DNA from: Treponema porcinum
Lineage (GTDB): Bacteria > Spirochaetota > Spirochaetia > Treponematales > Treponemataceae
Length of the DNA: 64,000 nucleotides
Direction of reading: 5' to 3'
NCBI RefSeq assembly: GCF_900167145.1
Contig: NZ_FUWG01000010.1
Coordinates: forward strand, 57,303 to 121,302
In this document: positions 49,959 through 59,608 of the stretch, one piece after another
Numbering within the stretch: position 1 is the first letter of the stretch
Layout: each line of letters opens with the position of its first letter
Position numbers and translations under genes: made by a program
Notes under the pieces: model-generated
Told to the model about the DNA's origin: nothing
Databases searched by the model: none
Seen by the model: the letters and a program-made list of their open reading frames with translations, nothing else

Positions 49959-51605
49959 GTGAGTATCCTTAATTCTTTCTTGCTGTTGATAGGAAGTCTG
50001 GGCTTTCTGCTGTATGGAATGCGCCTGATGAGTGACGGTATTCAAAAAAGCGCAGGTGAAAAACTACAGCGGGCCTTAGGCATGATGACCGGAAACCGTT
50101 TCGTCGGCATTCTGACCGGTCTTGCAATCACAATGATTATACAGTCGTCCGGCGCAACTACCGTTATGGTCGTTTCGTTCATTAACGCCGGACTGCTCAC
50201 CCTTACGCAGTCAGTCGGCGTCATTTTCGGCGCAAATATCGGAACTACAATTACCGCATGGATTGTTTCGCTGTTTGGCTTTAATTTCAAAATTTCCAGT
50301 TTTGCAATTCCGATGTTTGGAATGGGATTTTTCCTTACAATATTAAAGGATTCAAACTGCAGGAACATCGGCGAAGCCATTATGGGATTCGGTCTTCTTT
50401 TTATGGGATTAAGCGGACTTTCCGATACGTTCTCGTTTGACCCATCGGATTTGAAATTTCTTGCAGAAGTGCAGAATCTAGGCGTTATTTCAATTCTTAT
50501 CGGTTTTGTAATCGGCATTCTTGTTACGGCGCTTATGCACTCGTCAAGCGCATTTTCTGCAATCGTAATTACAATGGCGTTCAACAACATCATAACTTGG
50601 GAAGTGTCCGCCGCAATGACGCTCGGAAGCAACATCGGTTCAACGATTGACGCAGTTCTTGCGGCGTTCGGCACAAATGCAGATGCCAGGCGTTCGGCAC
50701 TCATTCACGTTCTGTTCAATGTTGTAGGAACGCTTCTTGCACTTATTTTCCTTAATCCGCTTCTTTCATTCGTTACCTGGCTTTCTGCCGGTCAGAATAT
50801 TGCAATACGCATTTCCGTTCTTCATACTGTATTTAAAATCGTTACGACTCTTGTTTTCGTTCCGTTCGTTCCGCAAATTGTCAGGCTTTCCCAATTTCTG
50901 GTAAAAGATGACAATGATGGTGCTCTCAGGCATTATCACCTTGATTTTCAGGAGCATACGGGAAAAGAAAGTACGGCAATGCACATCATCCGCGTAGAAA
51001 AAGAAATTGCTGATATGACGGATGTAGTAACGCAGATGTTCGACAGGCTTCAAATCGGATTTTCAAAGCGCAGTCAGTCTTTCATTGACGAACATGCAGA
51101 AGCACTTGAGTCTGCGGAAGATTACTGCGACCAGATGCACGAACAGCTTGTGCGTTACATAATTCAGTGCCAGCACCTTCCTGTTACGGACAACCAGCGC
51201 GCAAACCTTTCCCTTATGATTCAGATTACCGATGACATTGAAGCTATGTCTGACGACTGTTTTTCCGCCGGAATGCTTTTGCAGCGCAGCATAGAAAAAA
51301 AGATGAAATTTCCGCAGGAAGATATGGAACGCCTTATTCCATACGTGGAACTTGCGCGCCAGTTCCTGCAATTCATCCGCATAAACATAAATAAGCACCT
51401 TGACGAAAACAAACTTGCAATGGCAACGGAACTTGAAGAACAGATTGACCTGTTCCGCAAAAACCTTAAGAAAATCGCCCGAAAACGCCTTGAAAGCGGT
51501 GCAGACGTAAAGGCGGAGCTTCTTTACCTTGATTTAATCCGTCAGATTGAAAAAATCGGCGACCACGCATTCAGCATTTCAGAACTGCTTGCGCAGACAG
51601 CATAG
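49959..51605 (+). CDS. Na+/phosphate cotransporter with PhoU-like domain
   Basis: A 548-residue protein starting at GTG (no upstream ATG). The transport domain has the two inverted Na/Pi repeats: IQSSGATTVMVVSFINAGLL near residue 62 with GVIFGANIGTTITAW, and LMHSSSAFSAIVITMAFNNI near 180 with TLGSNIGSTIDAVLAAFG. Residues from about 340 form helical PhoU-like domains (DMTDVVTQMFDRLQIGF; MSDDCFSAGMLLQRSIEKK). It belongs to the NptA/YjbB group that moves phosphate with sodium. The promoter layout predicts almost no 5' leader. Confidence 0.9.
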   Translation: MSILNSFLLLIGSLGFLLYGMRLMSDGIQKSAGEKLQRALGMMTGNRFVGILTGLAITMIIQSSGATTVMVVSFINAGLLTLTQSVGVIFGANIGTTITAWIVSLFGFNFKISSFAIPMFGMGFFLTILKDSNCRNIGEAIMGFGLLFMGLSGLSDTFSFDPSDLKFLAEVQNLGVISILIGFVIGILVTALMHSSSAFSAIVITMAFNNIITWEVSAAMTLGSNIGSTIDAVLAAFGTNADARRSALIHVLFNVVGTLLALIFLNPLLSFVTWLSAGQNIAIRISVLHTVFKIVTTLVFVPFVPQIVRLSQFLVKDDNDGALRHYHLDFQEHTGKESTAMHIIRVEKEIADMTDVVTQMFDRLQIGFSKRSQSFIDEHAEALESAEDYCDQMHEQLVRYIIQCQHLPVTDNQRANLSLMIQITDDIEAMSDDCFSAGMLLQRSIEKKMKFPQEDMERLIPYVELARQFLQFIRININKHLDENKLAMATELEEQIDLFRKNLKKIARKRLESGADVKAELLYLDLIRQIEKIGDHAFSISELLAQTA

Positions 51606-51629
51606 AAAATTGCGTTTTTCTCTTGCATC

Positions 51630-51714
51630 TTGCTAAAAAACTGTAAAAAGTGTATAACAATATAACATCAATGGCGATGAGAACGTAGTGTTGCTGCGTT
51701 CTCATCGCTTTTTT
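51630..51714 (+). promoter_or_regulatory. glnA promoter followed by a terminator-like leader hairpin
   Basis: TTGCTA (51630-51635), 17 bp, TATAAC (51653-51658), with an expected start near 51665. Only about ten bases later GCGATGAGAACG (51674-51685) pairs perfectly with CGTTCTCATCGC (51697-51708), followed by T6. The hairpin may end the upstream gene, attenuate glnA, or both. Loop sequence GTTGCTG is complementary to CAGCAAC at 51725, giving an alternative pairing. Confidence 0.55.
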
Positions 51715-51757
51715 ATTTTAAAACAGCAACGCAGACTTTTTATCAACTGGAGTATGT

Positions 51758-53845
51758 ATGACGAATGTACCGGAACTTTTTGCAAGCAATGTGTTCAATC
51801 AGAAAGTAATGCAGGAACTCCTGCCAAAAGAAACGTTCAAGGCGCTGAAGCGGACGCTTGACGAGGGAATTCCGCTTGAACTTGAAATTGCAAATCAGGT
51901 TGCCCACGCAATGAAAGAATGGGCAATTTCCAAGGGTGCAACGCACTACACACATTGGTTTCAGCCGCTTACAGGAATTACTGCGGAAAAGCACGACAGT
52001 TTTATTTCGCCGGCACAGGACGGCGGCGTTATCATGGAATTTTCCGGGAAGGAACTTGTGAAGGGTGAACCTGACGCATCTTCTTTTCCGTCCGGCGGAA
52101 AACGCTCTACGTTTGAGGCGCGCGGCTACACCGTATGGGATCCGACGGCGTACGCATTCGTAAAAGACCATTCGCTCTGTATTCCAACTGCTTTCTGTTC
52201 CTACACAGGTGAAGCACTGGACAAAAAAACGCCGCTTCTTCGCTCTATGGAAACACTGAACGAGCAGGCTCTCCGAATCCTTAAACTGTTCGGAAGCAAA
52301 GCAAGGCACGTTACAACGACAATGGGGCCGGAACAGGAGTATTTTCTTATTGATGAAAAACTTTGGAATCAGCGGAAAGACCTTCGTATGACAGGAAGAA
52401 CGCTTTTCGGCGCAAAACCGTCGAAAGGTCAGGAAATGGATGACCAGTATTTTGCCGCCATAAAGCCGCGCATTGTAAAATATATGGAAGAACTGAACGA
52501 AGAACTGTGGAAGCTCGGAATTCTTTCAAAAACGGAGCATAATGAAGTTGCGCCGGCACAGCACGAAATGGCGCCTGTTTTTACTACGTCAAATCTTGCC
52601 GCAGACCAGAACCAGCTTACGATGGAAATAATGAAAAAAGTTGCGCGCCGTCACGGAATGGTATGCCTTCTTCACGAAAAACCGTTTGCCGGCGTAAACG
52701 GTTCGGGCAAGCACAACAACTGGTCTATCGCTACTGACGAAGGCGAAAATCTTTTTGCTCCGGGAAAAACGCCTCAGGAAAATGCGCAGTTCCTTCTTTT
52801 CCTTACTGCCGTTCTTAAAGCAGTCGACGAAAATCAGGACTTACTGCGTATCTGTGTAGCAAGTGCAGGAAACGACCACAGGCTTGGAGCAAACGAGGCG
52901 CCTCCTGCAATCGTTTCAATCTATCTTGGCGACGAGCTTGAAGCCGTACTTAAGTCGATTAAGGACGGAACGCCTTATGATTCAAAATCAAAGTCAAAAA
53001 TGTCCATCGGCGTAGATGTCCTTCCTCCAATCCCTAAGGATTCCACAGACAGAAACAGAACGTCTCCGTTTGCATTTACAGGAAACCGCTTTGAGTTCCG
53101 CTCTGTGGGTTCCGCGCTTTCAATTTCCGGTCCGAATACGACGCTCAATTCAATTCTTGCATACGCGCTCAAAGAATATGCAGACGAACTTGAAAAAGCC
53201 GTTGATTTTGAAAAAGAACTACAGAATCTTATAAAGAGGGAAATCACTGCTCACTGGCGGATTGTTTTTGACGGAAACGGTTACGACGAAGCATGGATCA
53301 CAGAAGCAGAAAAACGCGGTCTTTTAAACTTAAAGACATTGCCGGATGCAATGGAACAGTATCTTAAGCCGAAAAACGTCAGGCTTTACACGGAAATGGG
53401 AATTTACACCGAACCGGAAATGGAAAGCCACTATGACATCAAGCTTGAAAAATACTGCGGAATCCTTAATATCGAAGTTGAAACGATGCTTGAGATGATT
53501 TATAAGGATATTCTTCCGGCATCATTCAGTTATATGCGTGCTGTGGGAGAAACAGCTGCAAACGTAAAAAATCTCCTTCCTGACGCTAAATGCAGGGCAG
53601 AATGTGATATTTTGAAAAAACTTGACGGACTTACGGACGAACTTGCAAAAAAAGCAGAAGAACTGAGCAGTACGCATATCCGCATAAAGAAACGCTCCGG
53701 CATAATGGAGATTGCACAGGGGTATGCGCGGGAGGTAATTCCGGCAATGGCAGAAGCACGCGCCGTTGCAGACGAAATCGAGCCGCTTCTTGGAGAAAAC
53801 TACAAGCCGTTCCCAAGCTACGAAGATTTGCTTTTTAAGATTTAA
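51758..53845 (+). CDS. glnN: Glutamine synthetase, type III
   Basis: A 695-residue enzyme of the GSIII family, much longer than GSI (about 450). Blocks: [20 protein letters not shown] near residue 65, the metal-binding [13 protein letters not shown] near 190, [18 protein letters not shown] near 265, ATP-site [13 protein letters not shown] near 315, and [20 protein letters not shown] near 430. It condenses glutamate and ammonia to glutamine as a large double-ring complex. TGGAG precedes the ATG. The leader carries a promoter and a strong hairpin-T tract, pointing to transcriptional control. Confidence 0.94.
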   Translation: MTNVPELFASNVFNQKVMQELLPKETFKALKRTLDEGIPLELEIANQVAHAMKEWAISKGATHYTHWFQPLTGITAEKHDSFISPAQDGGVIMEFSGKELVKGEPDASSFPSGGKRSTFEARGYTVWDPTAYAFVKDHSLCIPTAFCSYTGEALDKKTPLLRSMETLNEQALRILKLFGSKARHVTTTMGPEQEYFLIDEKLWNQRKDLRMTGRTLFGAKPSKGQEMDDQYFAAIKPRIVKYMEELNEELWKLGILSKTEHNEVAPAQHEMAPVFTTSNLAADQNQLTMEIMKKVARRHGMVCLLHEKPFAGVNGSGKHNNWSIATDEGENLFAPGKTPQENAQFLLFLTAVLKAVDENQDLLRICVASAGNDHRLGANEAPPAIVSIYLGDELEAVLKSIKDGTPYDSKSKSKMSIGVDVLPPIPKDSTDRNRTSPFAFTGNRFEFRSVGSALSISGPNTTLNSILAYALKEYADELEKAVDFEKELQNLIKREITAHWRIVFDGNGYDEAWITEAEKRGLLNLKTLPDAMEQYLKPKNVRLYTEMGIYTEPEMESHYDIKLEKYCGILNIEVETMLEMIYKDILPASFSYMRAVGETAANVKNLLPDAKCRAECDILKKLDGLTDELAKKAEELSSTHIRIKKRSGIMEIAQGYAREVIPAMAEARAVADEIEPLLGENYKPFPSYEDLLFKI

Positions 53846-53899
53846 AGTTTTTTTGTTTGCGCAAAGTGATATAAGAAAAAATTAAAAAGGAACAAAAAT

Positions 53900-53933
53900 A
53901 AATGGAGGTGAAAAAATTTCACCTCCATTTTTT
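53900..53933. terminator. Bidirectional terminator between glnN and purD
   Basis: AAATGGAGGTGAAA (53900-53913) pairs perfectly with TTTCACCTCCATTT (53917-53930), with a T run after it. Confidence 0.85.
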
Positions 53934-53968
53934 ATCAGTATACAAGTATTTTTGTATGCAAAAAACGC

Positions 53969-55312
53969 TTACAGCTGACCGCTTTCTGCCGCGCCAGGAA
54001 GACCAATATCCTTCCTGTGGAACGCACCCTCAAATGAAACTGCATCAACAGCATTGTAGGCGTTTTTCCATGCTTCCTCAAAAGTTCTACCGAATGCGCT
54101 GCACGCAAGAACGCGTCCGCCGTTCGTTACAAGTCCGCCGCCGCCAGTCCGCCTGTCATAACGCGCACCGGCAATAAAAATCTTTGCACCGCTTGCTTCA
54201 ACTGCCTTTTCTGCAATGACAATCGGCTTTCCTTTCGGGTATGCTCCCGGGTATCCGCCGGAAACAACGACAGGGGCAACCTGAAATCCCTTTTTCCAGC
54301 TGAATTTGAAGTTTTTAAGCGTGCAGTTTACAATCGCCTCGCACATCTCTATAAAATCAAAATCCATAAGCGGAAGAACAGCCTGGGTTTCCGGGTCGCC
54401 GAGGCGCACATTGTATTCCAGAAGCTTCGGTCCGTCTTTTGTAAGCATAACGCCAAAGAAAATAAAGCCACGGTAATCAAATCCCTCGGCAATCATTCCT
54501 TTTAAAGTCGGCTCAAGACATTCTTTGTTGAACTGCGCCATAATATCGTCCGTAACGTCACTTAACGGGCAGACAGCACCCATTCCGCCTGTATTAGGTC
54601 CTTTGGCTCCGTCATTCAGCCGTTTGTGGTCACGCGCCGGAAGGAACGGAATAATGGCAGCCGTTCCGTTTTGAACAGCTTCTTTTGTAACAGAAACAGC
54701 AGAGAGAACTGAAATTTCTACGCCCTGCAGATAGTCTTCAATTACAAGTTTCTGACCGGCAGTTCCAACACGTCCGCCTTCCATTAAGTCTGCAACTGCC
54801 TCAAGCGCTTCTTCTTCAGTAGCGGCAACTACAACGCCTTTTCCGGCTGCAAGACCGTCTGCTTTTATAACGATTGGAGCACCGTGTTCCTTAACATACG
54901 CTTCTGCCTGCTTTTTATCGGTAAATGTCCGGCTTTTTGCGCAGGCAACGCCGTATTTTTCCATAAACTCTTTAGAAAGGTCTTTGCTTGCTTCAAGCTG
55001 CGCCGCCTGTTTTTTAGGACCTACGCACGGAATTCCTGCATTCCAGAATTCATCGGCAAGACCTTCTGCCAAAGGATCTTCCGGTCCGATTACTGCCATC
55101 GTACAGCCTTCATGTTTTGCAATCTGCACATACGGATTTTCATCGCCGGAAATATACGAGCAGTTCTTGATTTCTACATTAGTGCACTTAGATTCTTTTG
55201 CAGTTCCGCCGTTTCCGGGAACACAAACAACTTTTTCAACTTTAGGACTCTGAGCAATTTTCCAAGCAATGGTGTGCTCGCGACCACCATTGCCGACAAC
55301 GATAACATTCAT
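53969..55312 (-). CDS. purD: Phosphoribosylamine-glycine ligase (GARS)
   Basis: A 447-residue ATP-grasp enzyme of purine synthesis. Motifs: MNVIVVGNGGREHTIAWKIA at the start, GPEDPLAEGLAD, the ATP-binding APIVIKADGLAAGKGVVVA near residue 140, and LLEYNVRLGDPETQAVLP, typical of GARS metal binding, near 285. The C-terminal rudiment-hybrid region ends KDIGLPG. ATG 55312 was chosen because the family N-terminus begins there and the promoter abuts it; a TTG five codons upstream is inside the promoter. The gene is monocistronic and leaderless by prediction. Confidence 0.94.
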   Translation of the reverse strand: MNVIVVGNGGREHTIAWKIAQSPKVEKVVCVPGNGGTAKESKCTNVEIKNCSYISGDENPYVQIAKHEGCTMAVIGPEDPLAEGLADEFWNAGIPCVGPKKQAAQLEASKDLSKEFMEKYGVACAKSRTFTDKKQAEAYVKEHGAPIVIKADGLAAGKGVVVAATEEEALEAVADLMEGGRVGTAGQKLVIEDYLQGVEISVLSAVSVTKEAVQNGTAAIIPFLPARDHKRLNDGAKGPNTGGMGAVCPLSDVTDDIMAQFNKECLEPTLKGMIAEGFDYRGFIFFGVMLTKDGPKLLEYNVRLGDPETQAVLPLMDFDFIEMCEAIVNCTLKNFKFSWKKGFQVAPVVVSGGYPGAYPKGKPIVIAEKAVEASGAKIFIAGARYDRRTGGGGLVTNGGRVLACSAFGRTFEEAWKNAYNAVDAVSFEGAFHRKDIGLPGAAESGQL

Positions 55313-55318
55313 AATGCA

Positions 55319-55347
55319 ATAATACAATAAACAGCGGCTTTATTCAA
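55319..55347 (-). promoter_or_regulatory. purD promoter, leaderless geometry
   Basis: On the minus strand, TTGAAT (55347-55342), 17 bp, TATTAT (55324-55319), then six bases to the ATG at 55312. No Shine-Dalgarno. Confidence 0.7.
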
Positions 55348-55383
55348 TTTTTACGCACGTTTTTTTGATTTTGCGCAGGAACG

Positions 55384-56283
55384 TTACATTGTTTTTGCAA
55401 CTTCCTCGTGCTGTTTTTCAAGAATTTCCATCACGCGGTCAATGATTTTCTGTTTCGGATCAGGATCATCAGCAGGAAGGGAAGCAAGCACTTCGTTACG
55501 GAATTCCTTGCAGTTAATTACAGGCTTTGCCGTAAGCACGACTTTTGCAGGTTCTACAAGATCGCTCAGCATATCGTCAGGGGATTCCATATTGATTTTG
55601 AGCGCTTCACCGTTTACAGAAACAAGAAGCATAACGTCAAACAGGCGGAGATAGCTGTCGATTTCGCGAAGACCTTTTTTTGTTTCCGGCTGACCAGGAC
55701 GATAGCGCGTACCGCTTGGGAAAACGAGAATTACCTGCCCGCGGCGCTTGCACGCATCCATAGCACGCATAGCCGCAAAATTTATCTTTCGAGCTTTAGC
55801 CTCTTCTGCAGCACGTTCTTCTTCAGAAACAGCCTGTTCTTCTGCTTTTGTAAGGCTTCTTGTAGGATAAATGACGACGCGTGTAAAGCCTTCTGTCCAT
55901 ACTTTTACGGCAGGACCGGCTTCGTTCAGCTTCATTCCGGCAACGGCAACAATTCGTTTTGAAAAATCTTTTGCCCACTCCTCGTCACGGTTTTTCAAAA
56001 GATAAATGATTGCAGGAAGGTCAAGATTTGTATAATGCTCCATCAGTATAAGACCTTTTTTTCCGTCTTTTACAACTGCATCATAAAATGCCTTGAAATT
56101 TTCGATGTTTCCCAAACCTGATTCCGGCAGAAAATTATCATCAAGCATTAAATCCATATATTTTGTCAATTCAGGATTTGCTTCCTGATAAATATTCGTT
56201 TCGTCAATTTTATCAGGCGCGTGGGAAAGAGCCACCATCTCCTTAAAATATTTTCCGTACGCATCTTTTAATTGTTTTGCCAT
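55384..56283 (-). CDS. PlsC-like glycerophospholipid acyltransferase
   Basis: A 299-residue protein with the glycerolipid acyltransferase core. The HX4D motif is in LMEHYTNLDLPA near residue 83. The FPxGTR motif is VFPSGTRYRPG near 198, with serine in place of the usual glutamate. No obvious transmembrane segment is present. The helical N-terminus (KQLKDAYGKYFKEMVALS) is longer than in typical PlsC. It may be a soluble glycerol-3-phosphate or lysophosphatidate acyltransferase. GAAGGAA precedes the start. It lies downstream of recR on the same strand. Confidence 0.75.
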   Translation of the reverse strand: MAKQLKDAYGKYFKEMVALSHAPDKIDETNIYQEANPELTKYMDLMLDDNFLPESGLGNIENFKAFYDAVVKDGKKGLILMEHYTNLDLPAIIYLLKNRDEEWAKDFSKRIVAVAGMKLNEAGPAVKVWTEGFTRVVIYPTRSLTKAEEQAVSEEERAAEEAKARKINFAAMRAMDACKRRGQVILVFPSGTRYRPGQPETKKGLREIDSYLRLFDVMLLVSVNGEALKINMESPDDMLSDLVEPAKVVLTAKPVINCKEFRNEVLASLPADDPDPKQKIIDRVMEILEKQHEEVAKTM

Positions 56284-56415
56284 AAAATTCCTTCTGTTTC
56301 TTTATGAGCAGATTGAACGGACTGCTTAAAAACAGACCGCTCAGTGCATTTAATATATTCTAATAGCAGTTCAAGCAGGTGTCAATTTGTTTTACCGCCA
56401 GCACAGGCTGACCGG

Positions 56416-57006
56416 CTAGAACGATGTCCTTCCGCGGAAACTTCGCGCCAAAGTCAGCTTGTCAGCATACTCAAGGTCACCGCCAACAGGAATTCCTGTT
56501 GCAAGCCGTGTGATTTTTACGTCATATTTTTCCGACAGGATTTTCTGTATGTAAAGCGCCGTCGAGTCGCCTTCAAACGTAGGATTTGTCGCAAGGATAA
56601 TTTCCTTTATTCCGCCGGCACTTACGCGCTTTACAAGGCTTGCAATGTTCAGGCGGTCAGGTCCTACGCCCTCAAGCGGCGCAATTACTCCGCCCAGCAC
56701 GTGAAAAAGTCCTGTGTATCCGCCGGCGCTTTCTATAGTCTGAACATCCTGCGGCTGCTCTACTATGCAGATAACGGAAGAATCGCGCAGCGGATTTGAG
56801 CAAATCGGGCACGGATCGTTTTCAGTCCATGCGCCGCATACCGAGCACGGCTTTATTTTCTGCTGAAGTTCGCTTATCTGACGCGAAAAATTCTGAATGT
56901 ACAGCGGTTCTGCCTTTAGAAGATGATTTACAATCCGCGCCGCGCTTTTTTTACCTATTCCAGGCAACCGGGAAAACGAATTAGTCAGTTCATCAATTAT
57001 ATTCAT
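56416..57006 (-). CDS. recR: Recombination mediator RecR
   Basis: A 196-residue protein. Order of domains: helix-hairpin-helix FSRLPGIGKKSAARIVNHLL near residue 10, the C4 zinc finger PCSVCGAWTENDPCPICSNP near 53, and the Toprim segment VICIVEQPQDVQTIESAGGY then IKEIILATNPTFEGDSTALY. It loads RecA at gaps with RecF/RecO. It follows ybaB by 15 bases; dnaX-ybaB-recR is a classical gene order. Confidence 0.96.
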   Translation of the reverse strand: MNIIDELTNSFSRLPGIGKKSAARIVNHLLKAEPLYIQNFSRQISELQQKIKPCSVCGAWTENDPCPICSNPLRDSSVICIVEQPQDVQTIESAGGYTGLFHVLGGVIAPLEGVGPDRLNIASLVKRVSAGGIKEIILATNPTFEGDSTALYIQKILSEKYDVKITRLATGIPVGGDLEYADKLTLARSFRGRTSF

Positions 57007-57021
57007 TGCGACTTCCCTGCC

Positions 57022-57333
57022 TTATATTCCAAGACCAGGAATGTTCAGCCCGGAAAGCAGTGTACCTGATTTTTCCTTAAGCTGTTCCTGCATTTTTGAA
57101 ATTGCATCGTGCTGGGCGGCAACAATTAAATCTTCCAGCATTTTTACATCGCGGTTATCTACACACAGAGGATCAAGATGAATTTCAAGCATCTCGAACC
57201 TGCCGTTGATTTTTACCGTAACCATTCTTCCGCCGGAAGACCCTTCTGCAGTCAGTTCAGAGATTTCTTTCTGAAGCTTTTCCGCCTGTTCTTTTATTGC
57301 CTGAGAATTTTTCAGTAACTCAAAAGGATTCAT
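57022..57333 (-). CDS. YbaB/EbfC-family nucleoid-associated protein
   Basis: A 103-residue protein with the family layout: an N-terminal helix (FELLKNSQAIKEQAEKLQKE), a central beta hairpin (VTVKINGRFEMLEIHLDP) and C-terminal helices (MLEDLIVAAQHDAISKMQEQ). It binds DNA as a dimer and is encoded between dnaX and recR in many bacteria, including the Borrelia EbfC locus. Confidence 0.93.
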   Translation of the reverse strand: MNPFELLKNSQAIKEQAEKLQKEISELTAEGSSGGRMVTVKINGRFEMLEIHLDPLCVDNRDVKMLEDLIVAAQHDAISKMQEQLKEKSGTLLSGLNIPGLGI

Positions 57334-57362
57334 TGTTTACTCCTATAAAAGCAGTTTTTATC

Positions 57363-59480
57363 TTATGTCCCTACAACGGTGCCTTTGAACGCATTGCACA
57401 GGATTTTTACCTGCTGCGGAAGTTCAACGGCTGATTTTTCTTGTTTTTCTTCTATGTATTGAATCTCAAACTGCATATGCTCGTGACAGTATTTTGACAG
57501 CACGGCAACAATTGTCGGAATATTCTGACCGATATAGTTTTTCTGATATTCCGTTTTTATTGTCGTACTGATTTTATTCCCTAAAAGATTCCATGCGCCG
57601 GTCTGCATAAGCGCAGACGCAAGCATCGTATTATTCACGGAAAGTTCAGCAATCACTGCGCCAAAAAGTTTTCCCATCTGAATGGAACTTCCGTCACTTG
57701 CCGTAAACGTTACGCTGCTTTCGTGGATTTCTTCCGGGGTAAGCGCACGTCGAGGTGCTTCTTCCGTAAAGTCAGCGGCATCTGAAGGAACATACGGTTC
57801 TGCCGATGATGAGGAAGAGCGGTCTGTTTCATCTTCAAACGAGCCGTCATCTTCCGGCGGAACGTCCGTATTAGACCAGTCGTCATCGGAAGAATCGTCC
57901 GGCGCATAACTGTATTCTCCGCCATTTTCATATTCCGGCAAAGACACATTCTCCTGCGGCGGTGAAAACGGTTTTGCTACTGAAAATGCCGCTGCTTGTT
58001 CCGGCGGCACAGCTCCGCCATCAGGAAAAGGGGGCGCTGCCTCCTGCTGAACCGACTCATCAGAAGGCGCTTGCGTTGCCTCCTGAGCATTCCGTCCGTT
58101 TCCGTCAAAAATTGAAAAATGAGGCATTCCGGCAGGAATTTGCACGGAAGATGCATTTTCACCGCCTTCGTTCTGCCGACTGACTTCCGCCTGTTGCGCA
58201 GAAGCAGTAAATGCCGGCGCATTCTGAACTTCGCCAGTTACAGGCTGAGGTGCAGAAGGTGTCTGCATTGCGCCGAATGACGGTACAGCCTGCGCTCCGG
58301 CTGAATTATTTACCTGCGCAGGACGCGGCGCATTTTCCAAAAGAGCGTGCGCCTTGTCTATTTCCGCCTTTACCTCCGCCGGCGAAACATATTGCGAAAG
58401 CCAGCACAGCCTGCTGAATGCAAGTTCCAGCTCGTATCGCGGAGAAAGCGAGTAGCGTATATCACGATACAACTGTAAAAACAGGGAAAGCGCACGTTCT
58501 GTCTGAACGGTATTCCATGAATCAAGTACGTCCTGACTGTATCTTTCCGGCGACTGCCCCAGAAGTGCCTCCCGTCTTATTCCGTTTTTTATCAAAAGCA
58601 GACTGCGGATATATTCACAGCTGTTTGAAATAAGCTGTTCTATGGAAATGCCGGACTCAAGAAATCCGTCAAGTTCATTCAAAGCCTCTTCCGTTTTTCC
58701 GGCGGCACAAAAACCGAACAGACTGTTCAGCCGGTCTACGCCTAAGAGCCCGAGCTTGTCGCGGATTTTTTCATACGTTATGTAGCCGTCACTGAACGCC
58801 GCAACCTGATCAAAAAGCGTATATGAATCGCGAATAGAACCGCCGGATTCCTTTGCAATCCAGTACAAAGCTTCCGCGTCCGACTGAATGTTCATTTCTC
58901 GGCATGCATCCGCCAGAAGATTTTTTACCTTTTCTACCGGTACAAGACGGAAGTTGAACTGCTGGCAGCGAGACTTTATAGTAGCAGGAACTTTCTGAAG
59001 TTCCGTCGTTGCAAAAATAAAAATAACGTACGGAGGCGGCTCTTCAATCGTCTTTAAAAGTGCGTTGAAGGCGCTTGTAGAAAGCATATGGACTTCATCG
59101 ATTATGTAGATTTTATAGCGCGCTGAATTCGGCGGAAACATAACTTCGTCCTTTATCTGGCGGACGTCATTAACGCTCGTATTTGAAGCACCGTCTATCT
59201 CAATGACATCAAGGGAAGAACTGTTCGTAATTGCGCGGCAGGAATCACACTGTCCACAAGGCTCGTCATTCGGAGTGCCGGTACTCTGGCAGTTCAGCGC
59301 CTTTGCAAGAATGCGCGCCGTTGACGTTTTTCCGCATCCGCGCGGACCTGCAAACAGATACGCGTGTGCAATCTGCCCGGATTTTATAGAATTCTTCAAT
59401 GTTTCTGCAACAAATTCCTGCCCGACAAGATCTTCAAAATGCTGCGGACGCCGTCGTGTTGCCGTTACTTCATAAGCCAT
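57363..59480 (-). CDS. dnaX: DNA polymerase III subunit gamma/tau
   Basis: A 705-residue clamp-loader ATPase. P-loop FAGPRGCGKTSTARI near residue 45; the zinc module CQSTGTPNDEPCGQCDSC follows; Walker B YIIDEVHMLS and sensor SRCQQFNFR. Domains I-III end near residue 385. Residues about 390-590 are a low-complexity acidic, proline- and alanine-rich linker. A C-terminal tau-like domain (IQMGKLFGAVIAELSVNNTM) follows. It drives loading of the sliding clamp and couples polymerase to helicase. No slippery A-rich frameshift site was noticed. It is the first gene of dnaX-ybaB-recR. Confidence 0.95.
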   Translation of the reverse strand: MAYEVTATRRRPQHFEDLVGQEFVAETLKNSIKSGQIAHAYLFAGPRGCGKTSTARILAKALNCQSTGTPNDEPCGQCDSCRAITNSSSLDVIEIDGASNTSVNDVRQIKDEVMFPPNSARYKIYIIDEVHMLSTSAFNALLKTIEEPPPYVIFIFATTELQKVPATIKSRCQQFNFRLVPVEKVKNLLADACREMNIQSDAEALYWIAKESGGSIRDSYTLFDQVAAFSDGYITYEKIRDKLGLLGVDRLNSLFGFCAAGKTEEALNELDGFLESGISIEQLISNSCEYIRSLLLIKNGIRREALLGQSPERYSQDVLDSWNTVQTERALSLFLQLYRDIRYSLSPRYELELAFSRLCWLSQYVSPAEVKAEIDKAHALLENAPRPAQVNNSAGAQAVPSFGAMQTPSAPQPVTGEVQNAPAFTASAQQAEVSRQNEGGENASSVQIPAGMPHFSIFDGNGRNAQEATQAPSDESVQQEAAPPFPDGGAVPPEQAAAFSVAKPFSPPQENVSLPEYENGGEYSYAPDDSSDDDWSNTDVPPEDDGSFEDETDRSSSSSAEPYVPSDAADFTEEAPRRALTPEEIHESSVTFTASDGSSIQMGKLFGAVIAELSVNNTMLASALMQTGAWNLLGNKISTTIKTEYQKNYIGQNIPTIVAVLSKYCHEHMQFEIQYIEEKQEKSAVELPQQVKILCNAFKGTVVGT

Positions 59481-59608
59481 ACTGTCACCAGTCCTTTCTT
59501 CTATTATATAATACTATAGCAGAACAAACTGAAATGCTCAATTGAAAGCAGAATGAGTATCGTTCTGCCGGTAGAAAAAATGCGTGCAGTCAGGTAAAAT
59601 TATATGGT

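Noticed and set aside
49665..50045. Minus-strand 126-codon frame opposite the Na/Pi transporter start
   Set aside because: Low-complexity, overlaps the start and promoter of a strong gene, and has no ribosome binding site or family motif.
57363..59480. Programmed frameshift in dnaX giving a gamma subunit
   Set aside because: No A-rich slippery heptamer with a following hairpin was found at the domain III-linker boundary.
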